Source: Gordius sp. MW1
Taxonomy: Eukaryota; Nematomorpha; Gordioida; Gordea; Gordiidae
Assembly (NCBI GenBank): GCA_964036665.1
Contig: OZ038528.1
Location: 22,803,245 to 22,867,244 of the forward strand
Direction: 5' to 3'
Length of the DNA stretch: 64,000 nucleotides
In this document: positions 45,477 through 57,684 of the stretch, in pieces
Layout: each line of letters opens with the position of its first letter
How positions within the stretch are numbered: the stretch's first letter is position 1
The notes under the pieces: generated by a model
Database searches by the model: none
The model's input: the letters and a program-made list of their open reading frames with translations, nothing else
Told to the model about the DNA's origin: nothing
Position numbers and translations under genes: made by a program

Positions 45477-46769
45477 TTATGACTTACAGGTAGGATCTAA
45501 TTCATGAGCCATTTTAATTATCGCTTCAATCAAGACTAGTGTAGTAGCATTGTTTGATGGTTTAGGTTTGCGAATGCGTGATGATTTATTGGTTAATGAT
45601 AAGTTATTAGGGTTGTAGTAAATTATTGGAGGAAATAGTGGGTAAGTTGGGATGAACTTATGCACAGGTGGGGCACAAGGAACAAAGTTGACATAATTTT
45701 TAAATGGAAATACGGCCAAATTTGGCAGAAAGGGTAACTTAGTGGCATGAGGATTTGTTTTAGTATATAATGTTGTTCCATGCACAGGCTTAACATATGG
45801 AATACTATACAGTCCATTCGTTTGTCTATTGGCAGTAGTATCCTGATTTGTCTTTGACTTAGGAGGCAACGGACTGACGATGATTTTATGCTTATCTATC
45901 TCACATAAAATTTCATTAAGCATCACGTCAAATTTCTTTTCGTCCACATCCATCTTTTCCCCAACATTTTCAGTTGAATCGTTGATAACGCAGCCATTCT
46001 TGTCGCAACTAGTTAAATCACGTTTTGTGCTCCAAATCTCACTAAACATTTTATCGTTCTCAGTTTGGTTTGTCACGTGATTACCTATGTCAAAGTGCAA
46101 AGCTGACGGCCACAAATCTTTAATCAACTTTATATTGTTATCATGTGCTGAAATGTGAGAGAAAGTTATCGATGCCTTGTTCATAGTAAATGATGAACCC
46201 GTGAATAATATTCCATTTTGTGTTTGAGTCGTCACTGTGGTGGAGTTTAAGTTAGTAAGAATAGAAGGCAAAGGGAGCAAGGCATTTTCTGCCACATTTT
46301 TATTTTTAACTTCAAGGTGCTTTTCAGCTAAATCACTACCTGACAGCATACACGTTTCACCGAGTTGTCGGTTGATAAAAGTCAACTTACATGTCGCATC
46401 ATTCTGATTTTCAGTCATTTTAGCCAAAGAATAAATTAATTTAGTTGAGGCATTTAAGCTAAAAGAGGAAGCGTTAAGAGGAAGAGCTGGGGTCGTATAT
46501 TTATTGTCATCTAAAACGCTTATAACGGACGTTAACTTTCTCTTCAAATTATTAGTATTAATGATGCTTGCTGGAGGCTCGGCTAAATTAGGGTTCGTCT
46601 CAATCTTATTTTCATTAGCTTGTGGCGATATATATGGATATGAGATGAGTTTAGATTCTTGCAATGAAGTGCCTTTAGTTTCAATAACCTTCTCACTTAC
46701 CTTTTTAGAGTCAGCTTTGCAAGGCATTGGAATTGCCAATTTATTTTCCACAATTAAATCTGTATCCAA
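45477..46769 (-). CDS. Unrecognised protein, probable last exon
   Basis: An open frame of 430 codons with no domain I recognise. It is rich in Asn, Ser, Thr and Lys with low-complexity stretches, so largely disordered. There is a short acidic-basic segment (GEKMDVDEKKFD), a Pro/Tyr-rich part (HKFIPTYPLFPPIIYYNPNN) and a basic C-terminal patch (SSRIRKPKPS). The frame begins without an ATG (TTG); an acceptor-like CAG lies at about 46757, so an upstream exon is likely, or translation starts at the Met of MPCKADSKK (about 46730). An ATG plus GTAAGT donor at about 46940-47010 (minus) is a candidate first exon, but frames do not close. AATAAA follows about 85 nt after the stop. The length alone in AT-rich DNA argues for real coding. 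Confidence 0.55.
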   Translation of the reverse strand: MDTDLIVENKLAIPMPCKADSKKVSEKVIETKGTSLQESKLISYPYISPQANENKIETNPNLAEPPASIINTNNLKRKLTSVISVLDDNKYTTPALPLNASSFSLNASTKLIYSLAKMTENQNDATCKLTFINRQLGETCMLSGSDLAEKHLEVKNKNVAENALLPLPSILTNLNSTTVTTQTQNGILFTGSSFTMNKASITFSHISAHDNNIKLIKDLWPSALHFDIGNHVTNQTENDKMFSEIWSTKRDLTSCDKNGCVINDSTENVGEKMDVDEKKFDVMLNEILCEIDKHKIIVSPLPPKSKTNQDTTANRQTNGLYSIPYVKPVHGTTLYTKTNPHATKLPFLPNLAVFPFKNYVNFVPCAPPVHKFIPTYPLFPPIIYYNPNNLSLTNKSSRIRKPKPSNNATTLVLIEAIIKMAHELDPTCKS

Positions 46770-48581
46770 TAGATGATGATGACCAACAATTAATTATATT
46801 TTATAATGCGTTACTTGTGGCACGATCAAATAATTTACTATGTCGTTGTTTTTTTACTCCATGGATATGCGGAGACTGCTGTTTATTTATAAGTGTGGCT
46901 CCTATATCTTATACATCTTAAATAACACATTCAAATTTGGTGACTTACTAGGTGACATAGTACTAACGTATCTCGTTGGGTTTGTTCCATACTTAAATAA
47001 TTCTGGTCCATGCTGGGGAAGTTTTTTGCAAACAATCTATTTTAATTAATTAAATAATTCAATATAATAATAGCTTTAAATTTAACAAGACAGTTAAAAA
47101 AATGTAATAAACTTAGAAAGGTAATCTAATAAACATAAGCTTTGATAATTTATATTAACATAAAGAATGGCTCTAAATGATTATATAAAAAGCGGCCCTC
47201 AAAAAAACTATATATTTTGTCATAGCGTCGCGACAACGATTAGAAATATGCATAATTATATAAAACATTTGCTAACAATATGAATATTGAATTGATAAAA
47301 TTTATAGTCAACTATTTATCAATACCTTATATCCGCGAAAATTTAAATTTTTATTATTGCACAGCATTTGCCCAGACAAATAATCTTCATATTCCACATA
47401 TCCAAATCCTCATAACATATAATATGTAATCAATCATAACATTAAAGTAGTTACACATTATAAAATTTAGCTATAAAATACCTTTGAACGCTTTTGGTTC
47501 CTTACTGTAAACCATAATACAATGGCGCATCTAGATTTTTATATAATTAAAAATATACTATAAAACATTCATGTATTTCAAACTTTTCCAAAGGTGCCCA
47601 AGAATAATTTAATTTCACTTTCGGACGCATCTTTTGGAAAGCCACCGATAAAAATTCTGCCAGACGTTATCATAAATGATATATAATGTCAATAATTTAG
47701 AATTGTGATAAGTATACGCTTTCTAAATCTCATACTCATTTTTTTATATAGCTGGCGTATATAAATTTAAGTTATGTTAAACAAAACTTACTATGCACTA
47801 CAATATGGCCAATACTTAAAAAAAAGGATTAGGATTAATCTTAACAAAGATGGCTTTTTCCATTTCAACCTTGAATTTAAATTTTAAAGCTAACTATATT
47901 TTAATAGATATTGAAATATAGCTAAATTTTATATTTGTGTAAATCGCCTAGTGGCATAACTGAGCATGTAGTAAAATGGTAAATTGCATGATTAATAAAA
48001 AAATGTTTTTAAATAACTCTAAAAATAAAAAGGTAGTAGTAAAAGTTGAGCCGAAATTTAAAACCATTGCTAAATAAACATATAAAATAAAGAGTGATAG
48101 AACACTTATATATAAATAGATACATCTTTATTATAAACAATTAAAACCTTAATTTTGATACACCACCTCATAAAAATAAACCGTCGCATTTCGATTATAT
48201 TATACCGACAATTACACGTCGCATAACAACAATTCATATGCATTTAAAATCACATAAAACGACGAAAAATCTAAATGTCGCGTATAATAATGATGTTTGA
48301 TTGAGAGTAATAATTGTTGAGACCGGGATTAGTGTAATACTTCCAAACTTCGCGATTGAGTAAGACATTTATATAAGTATTTGATAGTAATGATTGCAGT
48401 AACGAACAAACCCCTCTCCCCTTTAGTACGGGTTAGAGGTGTACAAAAATTAATTATAACCACACCATTGTCAGAGTCCTTTTCCCCCATGTTTAAGTAC
48501 CCTGTCATCCCTTTCAACACTATGAGGTGTATATAGTTAAACACGCTACTCAACCCTGTGTAACGCGTCATGACTGAAGTT
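46770..48581. other. No certain gene; AT-rich intergenic
   Basis: Apart from the possible first exon mentioned for the upstream gene, nothing is supported. It includes the 3' flank of ALG8. Confidence 0.45.
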
Positions 48582-51500
48582 TCATTCAATTTTAGTGGAG
48601 TCGTGCCCTTGGGCACCAGTTAGGTAGGAGCGCGTAGCAGATTCGGCAATTAAAGTGCTAGCAAACAGATACCAAGAGTATATGGTTCCGACGGCACAGT
48701 ATGCCGAGATTGACATGAGGGGTAGGAAAGGGTATTTCCCGTAAATTTGATTGAAGAGTAGGCCCAGCCCAGGGATGTAAGGAGACCCGAAGGCTGTAAA
48801 ATATAATAGACCCAAGCCCAGACCGTATAATTTGACAAATTTTCCAGGAGAACTTGGAGAGACGAAGAAGCTGAAGAGTTTAAGAAAACAACAAACATCA
48901 TCACCCGTTTCGGAGATAGTATCGTTAGGGGTATATTTGGCGACGAAAACGAAAGTGCATACGTGGTACAGGATGTAAAGGCACGTTTTGGTCAAATACT
49001 CGGGTCGTTCGTGGAGCAAAGTGGTAAGGGCGAGGTCGGCACTGAGGCTAAAAATGAGCCAGGCCCTTCCCAAAGCGGCTAAAGTAATTTTTTCTTTACA
49101 AGTCGAGGTTGTGCTATCGTTGCTGCCGTACGTGGTAAAAACTCTTTTAGGCGATGAAGTAGTATTATGATGAGCTTGCAGGTGGGAGACTACCCGGGCT
49201 CCTAGGTATAAAGTGAAGGGGAGAGTTATCAAGAGGCAAGCCTTTTCGTGCACGTGCCAACCGAAAAGAAAGGAACTGTAAGAAGCCCAAATCACGTATT
49301 CTAATATGGTGAGGCGATCTAACAAGGGTCGCGCGAGGCGAGAGGGTTCGGTCATCTGCAAAGATCTATAGGAGTGTTTTAGCCGTACGATGAAGGGAAT
49401 GCAAGAAATTAGGGTTATGGCCAACACCGTGCTAGGCCTCATTTCTGGTAAGAAGCCGTGAACTTCCATTTTAGAAATGATCTGGGGAATCATGCTGTCA
49501 TTGGATTCTAAAGTGGAATTAGCATCCAAATAGTCTGCAAACGGTTGAGGTGATTCTGTGGCCAGGACTGTTCCTTTACCTATGGAATGCGTTAATAAAT
49601 TAACACTTCGATATATATAACTTAATGGTCCATCTAATTATCGTTGATATGAAAATTGAAAAGGCGGCTTTAACAAACAGATGTTATAGCCCACACTTCA
49701 TTTGAAGGGTAGGTATAAACAATAAAGTTGCAAAATGTTACGGTTTCGAACTGGCCAAATTATAGCGTTTAAAAGTAAAGAAACTGCATAGATACAACAT
49801 ATGAATTTCCATTTTTAGCTTAACAAATAGAGGAGTGTTAATAAGAAATATTAGGTTTTAAAACTAAAATCTTATTAATACCAAAAAATGAGGCCAGTAT
49901 TTTGTCAAGAGTCCCGTACAATGCCCATACGTTGGGAGCCCAAAAATCGTGACGTAATCCGCGCCCGAAAGGAAACATTCTTCTGAGAACTTGAGAAAAT
50001 TGATCCTAGCAAAGCAAGTATATTATAAAGATCAAAAACATATTTATCCTATCATAGCCTTAAATCTATCCTGGGTACGTTAATCTAAGCAAAAAATATT
50101 ATAGGTTGCTCAGGAAAGTATTTAAATTTTAGATACCAAGTGTGATTTGAATTAAATCTCAACTAACATGTTTCCAAGTTACTTTTTTAAAGAATCAAGG
50201 ACAAAAACTAAATCTAAATGGGTAAAAATTACAGAAACAGGATATAATTTTTTTGGAAATTTACAAACATGTGTAAGAAAAAATTTATCCAATCAAGCCT
50301 TAGGTGTTAGAAATGAAAATATTTGGACTTAATTTATTAATAGACAAAGTTTTATAAACTAAAAAAAATAAGGTTAAAGGCAAACTGATTCAATTAGTAT
50401 TCTGACATTAAAAGTTACAACTTAGGTCTTCAATGGCTCTTACAAGAAAGCATAAAGTCAACCAACATCATTTTTATAAATGACAATATAACCACTTACA
50501 CCAGTGATTCTTAACCTGGGGGTCGCGAGAAGTTTGCCGGGGGGTCGCCAAATTTTTTTAGAATAAAATAAAAATATTCAGAAAAGCTTTAGAAAAAATA
50601 CTCACCAGGGGATTCGAACTCGTTGTCTTAAGCTTCATTATTAGAATTAATAAATGATAGTAATTTAAAATCTTTGTTTAAAACTAAAAGTTTGCCGCAA
50701 TTTTGGATACAAATTCGTGCAGAATATCCTCCATTATTTTCAGCAGCAATTAAAAATTTGCTGCCTTTCCCTAGTACATATTTGTGTGAAAGAGGCTTCT
50801 CAACTATGGTGGATATAAAAACTAAAAAACGCAATCGATTGCGACTAGATACCTGCATGAGGATAGCATTACAATCAATTAACCAAGAATTAACAAATTG
50901 GCTGAAGATGTTCAGCAGCAGAAATCTCATTAAATATATTTCCGAATGCATATATTTTTTATTTTAAACATTGTTTTTATGTTTAATTATGAAGTTTTTA
51001 TGTTATTATTATTTCATTATTTAAATAGATAATGAAATAATAAAGTTGTGTTTTATGTTTATTATATAATAAAATGAAAAAATAATAGAAAATTAATATA
51101 TTATAGATAATATAACAAATATAAATAATTATGAAAAAAATGGGGGGCCGCAAACAAATTACAAAATATTTGGGGGGTCGCGTGTATAAAAAGGTTAAGA
51201 ACCACCGACTTACACCATTCTATGTTTCATGATAGTAAATTGTCTTAACTTAATCCAACTACTTTTAATTAAAATCCAAAACTAATTGTGGCTAAGCAAA
51301 AATATTAACCATCTTACGTAATAAATAAATGGACCAAAGGAGATGATAAAAATCCCCATCATTAAGGCTGCAAGACTTATGATTTTTAAAGCCAGTTTTT
51401 GGTAGACTTCTGACCGTGTCATCGAACGTTTCGATTGTTCATCGAAAGAGTAAGGCAAAGCTATTTTGTCATCACATAATTCAAAATGATTAGATTCTTC

Positions 51501-52975
51501 ACAACCACAGATAGATTTTTCACGATTGGACAAAGTTCCATTAGATGGAATAGATATACTAGAGTGTTTTCTAGTTGACAAAGATGGTAATAAACTTTCG
51601 TTGGATTCTTGTGAATCTTTCTTCCTGGAATTTTGCTTGACCCTACTTTGATAGCTAGTGTATAACTCGGCCAGCCATTGAATGTAATAAAACCCATAAC
51701 CTAGGGCTGAGTACAAAAATATGTGCTTGAAATTAAGCACCATGGCAAATAAAAGAGCACCAACATAATTTCTGTCCTATGAATTTATGAATTTATAAAG
51801 AGTAAGTTTAGTAATTACTTCAATTATGTATGAAAATGATAAAAATAGGAGACCAAATAGAATTCCATTGTATTGAAAATGTATGTGATCTACAATGAGT
51901 AAACCAAAATTCATCAATAAAAAAACTGGCAAGATCAAATGGATCACAGTTTTTATGCTAATAACATTTCCAGATATTGTATTTTCTTTTAGACTTGATA
52001 GTAAATCCTGTATTTTATCAAGGCATCTAATTGAAAATATAAAAATACTAAATACTCAAGCACAAAAGTGGGCATTTAAATACCCCTGTCCCATTTAGTC
52101 TCACCATATTACCACCTAAGGTTATAGAATACTAATAATTTCATGTTGTGAATAATTTCTAATATTCATAAAATGTCTTGTGATCATATTTTAAGATACA
52201 AAACACAAAATTATATTATTTTTGGCATTTTTGTGAAGGTAATATGATAATTTTATTGGCAAGCATTTTTAAAACAAAAAGAAAAAAATTAATCATTTAT
52301 CACCAATTATTATATCCTTATATCGATAGATTGCTTATATCATGATGTGCAATTTTATTTTGGCTCAAGTTTAAGATATAATTAAAAGAATAAATTATTA
52401 TTATAAACAAGATCAAATAGGAACATTTTAAATACATTTTAAAAAATGACTATTTCTCAATATTCTGAAGTATTTTAAAAGTAATATAGAGTTAAAATTT
52501 AATAAAAAATATTTACCTTTTAATTCCCAATGCATATATTAGATCCAAGATGATAACAGTCAGTCTATGATACAATATAGTTGGTCTGCTTTCATAATTC
52601 AGATTTTCAATTTTTAACATATTTGGGTCTACATAATTTGCTATATTTGCTAGGATATATTCAAGCCAGGCAAAAAATGGAGGGTAATCCAATGTCCATA
52701 TAGAATGCTCCTATATACAGATAAATTGTTAGTTAGTTTAAGACTTAAAAAAAGGTCAAAATACTTTACATTTTGATACCACTCTCTAAAATGAAGACTA
52801 TAAGTTATGGAGAGCCAATTCCTATGAACTTCAAAATCTGTTGATTTGCTAATGAAAAAATATGTTATTGTACACTTATGAATTTTTACTATGATGGGAT
52901 TAACAATATTTTTAAACACGTGGATAAAGCAAATATTTTCCAATATAGGTTAGGAATTTGAATCAAAGTGTCCAT
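48582..52975 (-). CDS. ALG8: ALG8, dolichyl-P-Glc alpha-1,3-glucosyltransferase
   Basis: ER membrane enzyme adding the second glucose to the lipid-linked N-glycan precursor. Seven exons, all frames closing: 52975-52890, 52848-52770, 52710-52517, 52026-51819, 51776-51318, 50005-49882, 49579-48582; 715 residues. Conserved blocks: [15 protein letters not shown] (luminal loop with the catalytic-type Asp), [14 protein letters not shown] (63 on), [19 protein letters not shown] (160 on), [24 protein letters not shown] (353 on) and [10 protein letters not shown] (488 on). Many membrane helices. It is about 190 residues longer than human ALG8. The additions are a Ser/Lys-rich, cysteine-containing loop in exon 4 and Ser/Thr-rich insertions in exon 6. 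Introns are 41, 59, 490, 42, 1312 and 302 nt; the 1312-nt one holds a hAT insertion. Frames of exon 3 and the Met exon show no separate ATG, so splicing is required. Confidence 0.93.
50502..51207 (+). mobile_element. SPIN-like hAT element in an ALG8 intron
   Basis: TIRs CAGTGATTCTTAACCTGGGG and (reverse complement) CGGTGGTTCTTAACCTTTTT; perfect 8-bp duplication ACTTACAC at 50494-50501 and 51208-51215. The TIR motif is that of the SPIN/Charlie-like hAT group. The element is 706 bp and carries only the end of a transposase. Confidence 0.93.
50674..50967 (+). pseudogene. hAT transposase C-terminus (ZBED5/FAM200-like)
   Basis: Frame contains [36 protein letters not shown] and [17 protein letters not shown], the dimerisation region of SPIN-like transposases. 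N-terminal and catalytic regions are deleted, so it is a deletion derivative. Antisense to ALG8. Confidence 0.88.
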
Positions 52976-53519
52976 GTGTTTAAAATTTAAAAATAGTCAG
53001 AGCAGTACAAACGTTGTCCCGTCAACTTGCCTAAAACAACTTAGGCGAATCTAATGTCCAGGAATAACAAATGTCCTTTAATTTTAAAATTTCGCCCGTA
53101 AAAAAGCCTATTAATTATATGGGTAATTTTTGAATCCTTAGGTAAGAGTGTATACTTTTAATAAACATTTCCTAGAACAAACTAATAGGTTGAATCAAAT
53201 TTTGTTAAATTGATAGATCCTTTTTGTGAATATAGCTTTATAAATGGATTTTGACTAATGCACTACCAAAGATATTGTTTTTATTGAGCGATATCCACAA
53301 GCAGTATAACTTTAATTTTCTGGTTTTTGGACCGAGGATCTGACTCCATAGTCCTTAAATACTTCAGACCAACGGGTTTCTCGGCAGTAATTACTCCCAA
53401 ACGGTAGACGTATAATTAAGCTATCCTTACCTTCTCTTTAGAAACAATTAAATAAGACTTAACAAATTACTTGGTCCAGCCCACCTTAGATTAAACCAAC
53501 ATACCATCTGTCTAGGGCC
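52976..53519. other. ALG8 upstream region
   Basis: No other gene or repeat recognised; ALG8 promoter should lie here on the minus strand but no core element is distinct. Confidence 0.45.
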
Positions 53520-53760
53520 TACTGACCCTTCGTTGGTATAAGAATGCGATTCGACTGCTATTCTCTATTCCCTGACAATGTATAAATCTTTATGGGAATT
53601 TTAACTCTAACCCCTCGGAGAAGACCGCTAGACGGCCAAATATTAGGCCCCTCCACTCAACCCATTCAACCCCTTGTCCGATTTCCAAATAATCTTTAAA
53701 CTTTAGCTTACACAAAAATTGGCATCCTAACCGCAAAGTATAATCTTAAAATCATTTTTT
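53520..53760 (+). pseudogene. Remnant of LINE 3' end
   Basis: Weakly matches the end of the LINE at 29345-29700: CTGACCCTTCGTTGG, ATGCGATTCGACTGC, and ACAAAAATTGG...GCAAAGTATAATCTTAAAATC correspond in order. No frame remains. Confidence 0.55.
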
Positions 53761-55222
53761 GTATTTTATATCTAGTGGGTTTTATAATGATTATAACTTA
53801 TACAATACCAAAAAAATTATTATGCATTAATGACTATATATTATATAACTTACCATTTGTAAATCTCATTTATAAATTTAATGCCTATTTAAGTGCAAGA
53901 AAAAAATTAATACTATGCATGAGCCCGTCTTGTCTGTCAAACTTGTTGGTCTAATGGAACACTAAAGGATTATGGTATGTACCATTATCTAAAAATAATA
54001 AATTTTTGCCTCAAAATAAAAAATGCCCATTGTGTGAATGAAATTTATCTGACCCCGGTTCTTTTTAATTTTTGAATGCGTTTGAAGTCCGGCCCAACAT
54101 GTTTTGCAAATCTCAATGGAACATTTTAAAACATTTATTAAGCTTAAAATAAATTAAATATGTGAGCCCGCTCCATGGCCAAAATCCATTTACATTTTAA
54201 GGCCTGACTCTTTTGTGAACCTCCGCTATTTATTTTTAAACATTTAGTTAAACATAAATGCCCCCCCAATCACCCCGAAGATATTTGTATAGCCGTTATA
54301 CTTGAGACTAAGGGGCTGATTCGCAATAGATGAGGATAATTAACAATAGAGGGGATTGTTTCATATTCAGGAAGGCGGTTTAAGTAAGCAAAGAATTATT
54401 AGTTTTTAGGGTTCAATAGAAATAATAATTCCATTTAAAATTATGGGTGACGTTTTTAGAATAGAAATTTTCTAGATCATTTTGCTTGTTCTTTAAAAAA
54501 TCTATGTTGGCTGTTTGGTACCCATCGGTATACCAAGATGTTTTTGATTATCATGCGGTATACTTAAGATCTTTTAAATTATATTTAAGTTAAAAGGTTG
54601 TAAGAAAAAAAGGGATGAGGCACTTTTACAGCGGGTTAACCTACATGCGGAACTGGCTAGATTTGTTCGATGCCATTTTTAATTACGTTTTTTTAAGTAC
54701 GCCATTAGCATTCAACCCAGCCCAAAGATCTTAGAACTACACAAACTTCTGACTTTTCTGTTTAAAATAAAAACCGTTACTTGTATGGAAAAAAGGTAAA
54801 ACTAACGATTATTCCCCATCTGGATAAATTATGCTTATTTCCATCTATTAAAGTTACGATTATCCTACATTCGAATTGTTTCTAACATAGTTGGCATATT
54901 AATAAAATAATCTCATTTTTAAACGTTCCTATAATTTTTTATCCATCACCTCTTCGAGCTCCTTAGACGGTTAATAGTTTTATATTTGGACACTGTTTTT
55001 ATTAAGGTCTGTTCACGATACAAATCGACAAATCCAATATATTTGTCAACAATTGACGGTGGCGATGACCGCGATAATATTTATATACGGACTAAATGCG
55101 TTCGTGAGGGTGATCTTTAGTGCGGGGATCCGGGAGAAGGACAAGCAGTACTAAGTTGGGAAAAAATTAATTATATTTGTTGGGTAAATATGATGCTATT
55201 TAAACCCTGTCGATGTACTGCT
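53761..55222. other. No gene seen; AT-rich intergenic
   Basis: Nothing recognisable on either strand. Confidence 0.45.
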
Positions 55223-55270
55223 TAGAGACCTGCAACGGGCCTGTTTAGGTCAGTCGGCCCGCCCGTAATA
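55223..55270 (+). mobile_element. hAT end fragment
   Basis: TAGAGACCTGCAACGGGCCTG shares its first 12 bases with the hAT ends at 6157 and 8854 and has the same GC-rich type of start. It abuts the broken LINE copy, whose homology to the other copy stops at about 55275. The other hAT end was not found. Confidence 0.6.
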
Positions 55271-57305
55271 AAAATTCAAATCCTTTTGTCTTGGGGTTAT
55301 GGGGAAGGGGCCTGGGTTGACGTTGGCAGACCAGACATCTAGAGCATGTACAAACAATGGATCCTCAATTGTTGTAATTAATTGGTCGATCAAACCTTGG
55401 GCGGATTTATATGAAGAGATAAAGGCTGCTAATAAAAAAGAGGTAGCTCTTGGAGCCACGAAGAAGTGCTGAATTTGATATTAAGGATAGCTTCTAGAGT
55501 GTTTCTCATAAAGCTATCGTAGCTTTTTAAAATCTCGGGCAGTAAAAAAGCTGATGAGGACCGGAAGCAGTGTTGAATTTCGAAGATATTAAAATAAATT
55601 TTGATAATGTAAAATCCGTGATGTTTTGGGAGGGTATTGAGAATTTCCATCTTCAAGGTAAAGGTTGATAAGTGATTATGTAAAAACTCTATTAAGGCCA
55701 TTCGCCCACCTATTGGAGAGCCTAGATGAGTGAAAATCTTCATTTCAACTTTTAAAAAGGGCTTAAAAATGGGATATATGTCGATATCTGGACACTGAAA
55801 TATCTCGCATTTAGAGATATTCAATTTCAGGTTTAGAACGGCTTCATAATCTTGATTAAAAGTATGGCCTTGAAAATTCCGGATGGCCGCATAAGGTGGC
55901 ATCGTCTAGGTACCAGACGTTTAATGATAAAGAGCATTGGTTAGAGAGAGATTGGGTTAAATATTTGATCTCTAGGCAAAACAAAGGTGGACCTAGAGGG
56001 TCACCGTGTTGAATACCTTCTGCCGATTGAATAAAAAAGCCCCCAAACTTTAGTTTTGATATACAACCGTAACTTAAACTGATGTAATTTGAATACTTTG
56101 TGAACTCATCAACGAAGGAATTTATAATCATTTCTCGGCGAATATTATTAAATGCATTGGCAAAGTCCCATTTAACCAGGCAGTGATTCGATAGAATTTG
56201 TTCTAGACTTATCCGCGCAGCATGACTGGCAGCTTCACAGCCGCCTTTAACCCCAATTCCTAATTGACGAGGAATTAACTTGTCGCTTAAATTAGATATG
56301 ATTGTCTTACAAATGAGTTTTGCTATATACGTCGGAAAACACTGCCAATAGCAATGGGTCTTACCGAAATATCAGGTTTAATAATAGCGATGAGTTAAGC
56401 GCCGAAAATTATAGGGATTATTTCGGTAGGAATATTTCCGTTGACAATTAAATTGCATAGGGACGTTATAGAGTTGAGTAAAATTGTGGGGTTTACATTT
56501 TGGAGGTTAATCAGGTCTTGTAAATAAACGGGGCGGAAACCGTCAAGGCCTGCTGCGGAGTCGATAGGAAAGGAATTGATGGCTTCCCGAATGTCGGAAG
56601 AATCTAGTTTTATGGAGAGACTGAGGTAGGGAGTCGATTTGCCGATGAGGATGGGGGATGTAAGATTTGAGTTGTTGGTATGAATCCAGGGAGTACGGAG
56701 CAATTGAGTCATTGTCATAAAATATTCTTAGGTCACTTTTGGGGTTGAAGCTATCAATTTTTTTAGAAATTTGCTTAGCAGTTTTCTTGGCAGGGATTTT
56801 GGAAATTGGTTTTGGGGGGTATTTTTAAAAATATTATCAATTTGATACTTAAAAGGGAGTCTTTAATATGTTTGTAAAAATTTTCGACGTTGGTCCTCTT
56901 ACATATAAGGTGTGAAAGGTAAGTCTGAAAAGTTATCCCAATTTGTGAGATTTTAGGGAGAGTTTGTTATGGAAGTTATAATATTGATTATAAGCTGTTG
57001 AGTAGCCGGCCGAGCACCCCTAGGGATTCTTGAAATAATGTTGGGAAAGGTTAAGGCTAATAATGAATCACTCCAAGAATAGTCTAAAGGAGGGGTACTA
57101 ATGGGGCTGTCTATGGATTGAAGATCTGAGTTGGTCGGGCAAGGGGCATCATGAGGAGTATCCTCTATTATGGAGGCAAGAGGTGGAATAAGAGGGCTAG
57201 CAGTTGGGATTTTCCCAGAGGAGATACAACGAGCAGAAGGGTGACCATGTATTATGAAACAGTTATTTTTTTGAAGCCAACAAGTTTTTTACATGTGTAA
57301 CAAAA
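55271..57305 (-). pseudogene. LINE reverse transcriptase, second copy
   Basis: Same family as the LINE at 28-29.8 kb. On the minus strand: a decayed N-terminal zinc-finger-like piece (57300-57210), then AAGLDGFRPVYLQDL (near 56560), LIPRQLGIGVKGGCEAASHA (56280-56220), DFANAFNNIRRE, EGIQHGDPLGP and YLDDATLCG (near 55910). It ends before the endonuclease part. Several frameshifts and stops. It supplies sequence missing from the 5'-truncated copy and shows that copy's frameshift. Confidence 0.85.
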
Positions 57306-57684
57306 GGATTTAGTGAAAACCATATTTAATATTTCTCAAACTTTGATAATCTGTTTTAAAAAGATTCAACCATTTATCCAAGGGGTTAGGTATTGCCTAA
57401 ATAGGAGATTTTTTCCCCTATAAATTTTATTGGGTATTCAAAAAAAACAATTGGTGTAAAAAGATTGTTCATATTGCTTCTATATTAGTCTTGCTAGGGA
57501 ATAAGGATGAAGTGATAAATGTGATGTAGATCAGTTGGGGAATATTGATATTTTATTATTTAAAGCAAATTATTCTTTAAACTTAAATTAGTGCAAAAAT
57601 AAAGTAATTTTAGTTGTGCAATGGCTAAATTGTGCAGAGCCTTTTAAGTAAACACACTTTAGTTTATATTGGATGTTATTTAAA
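57306..57684. other. No gene seen
   Basis: AT-rich spacer between the LINE copy and the motif-array element. Confidence 0.45.

Noticed and set aside
46940-47010. First exon of the orphan gene (ATG...GTAAGT)
   Set aside because: Attractive ATG and donor, but its phase does not match the only acceptor available before the large exon.
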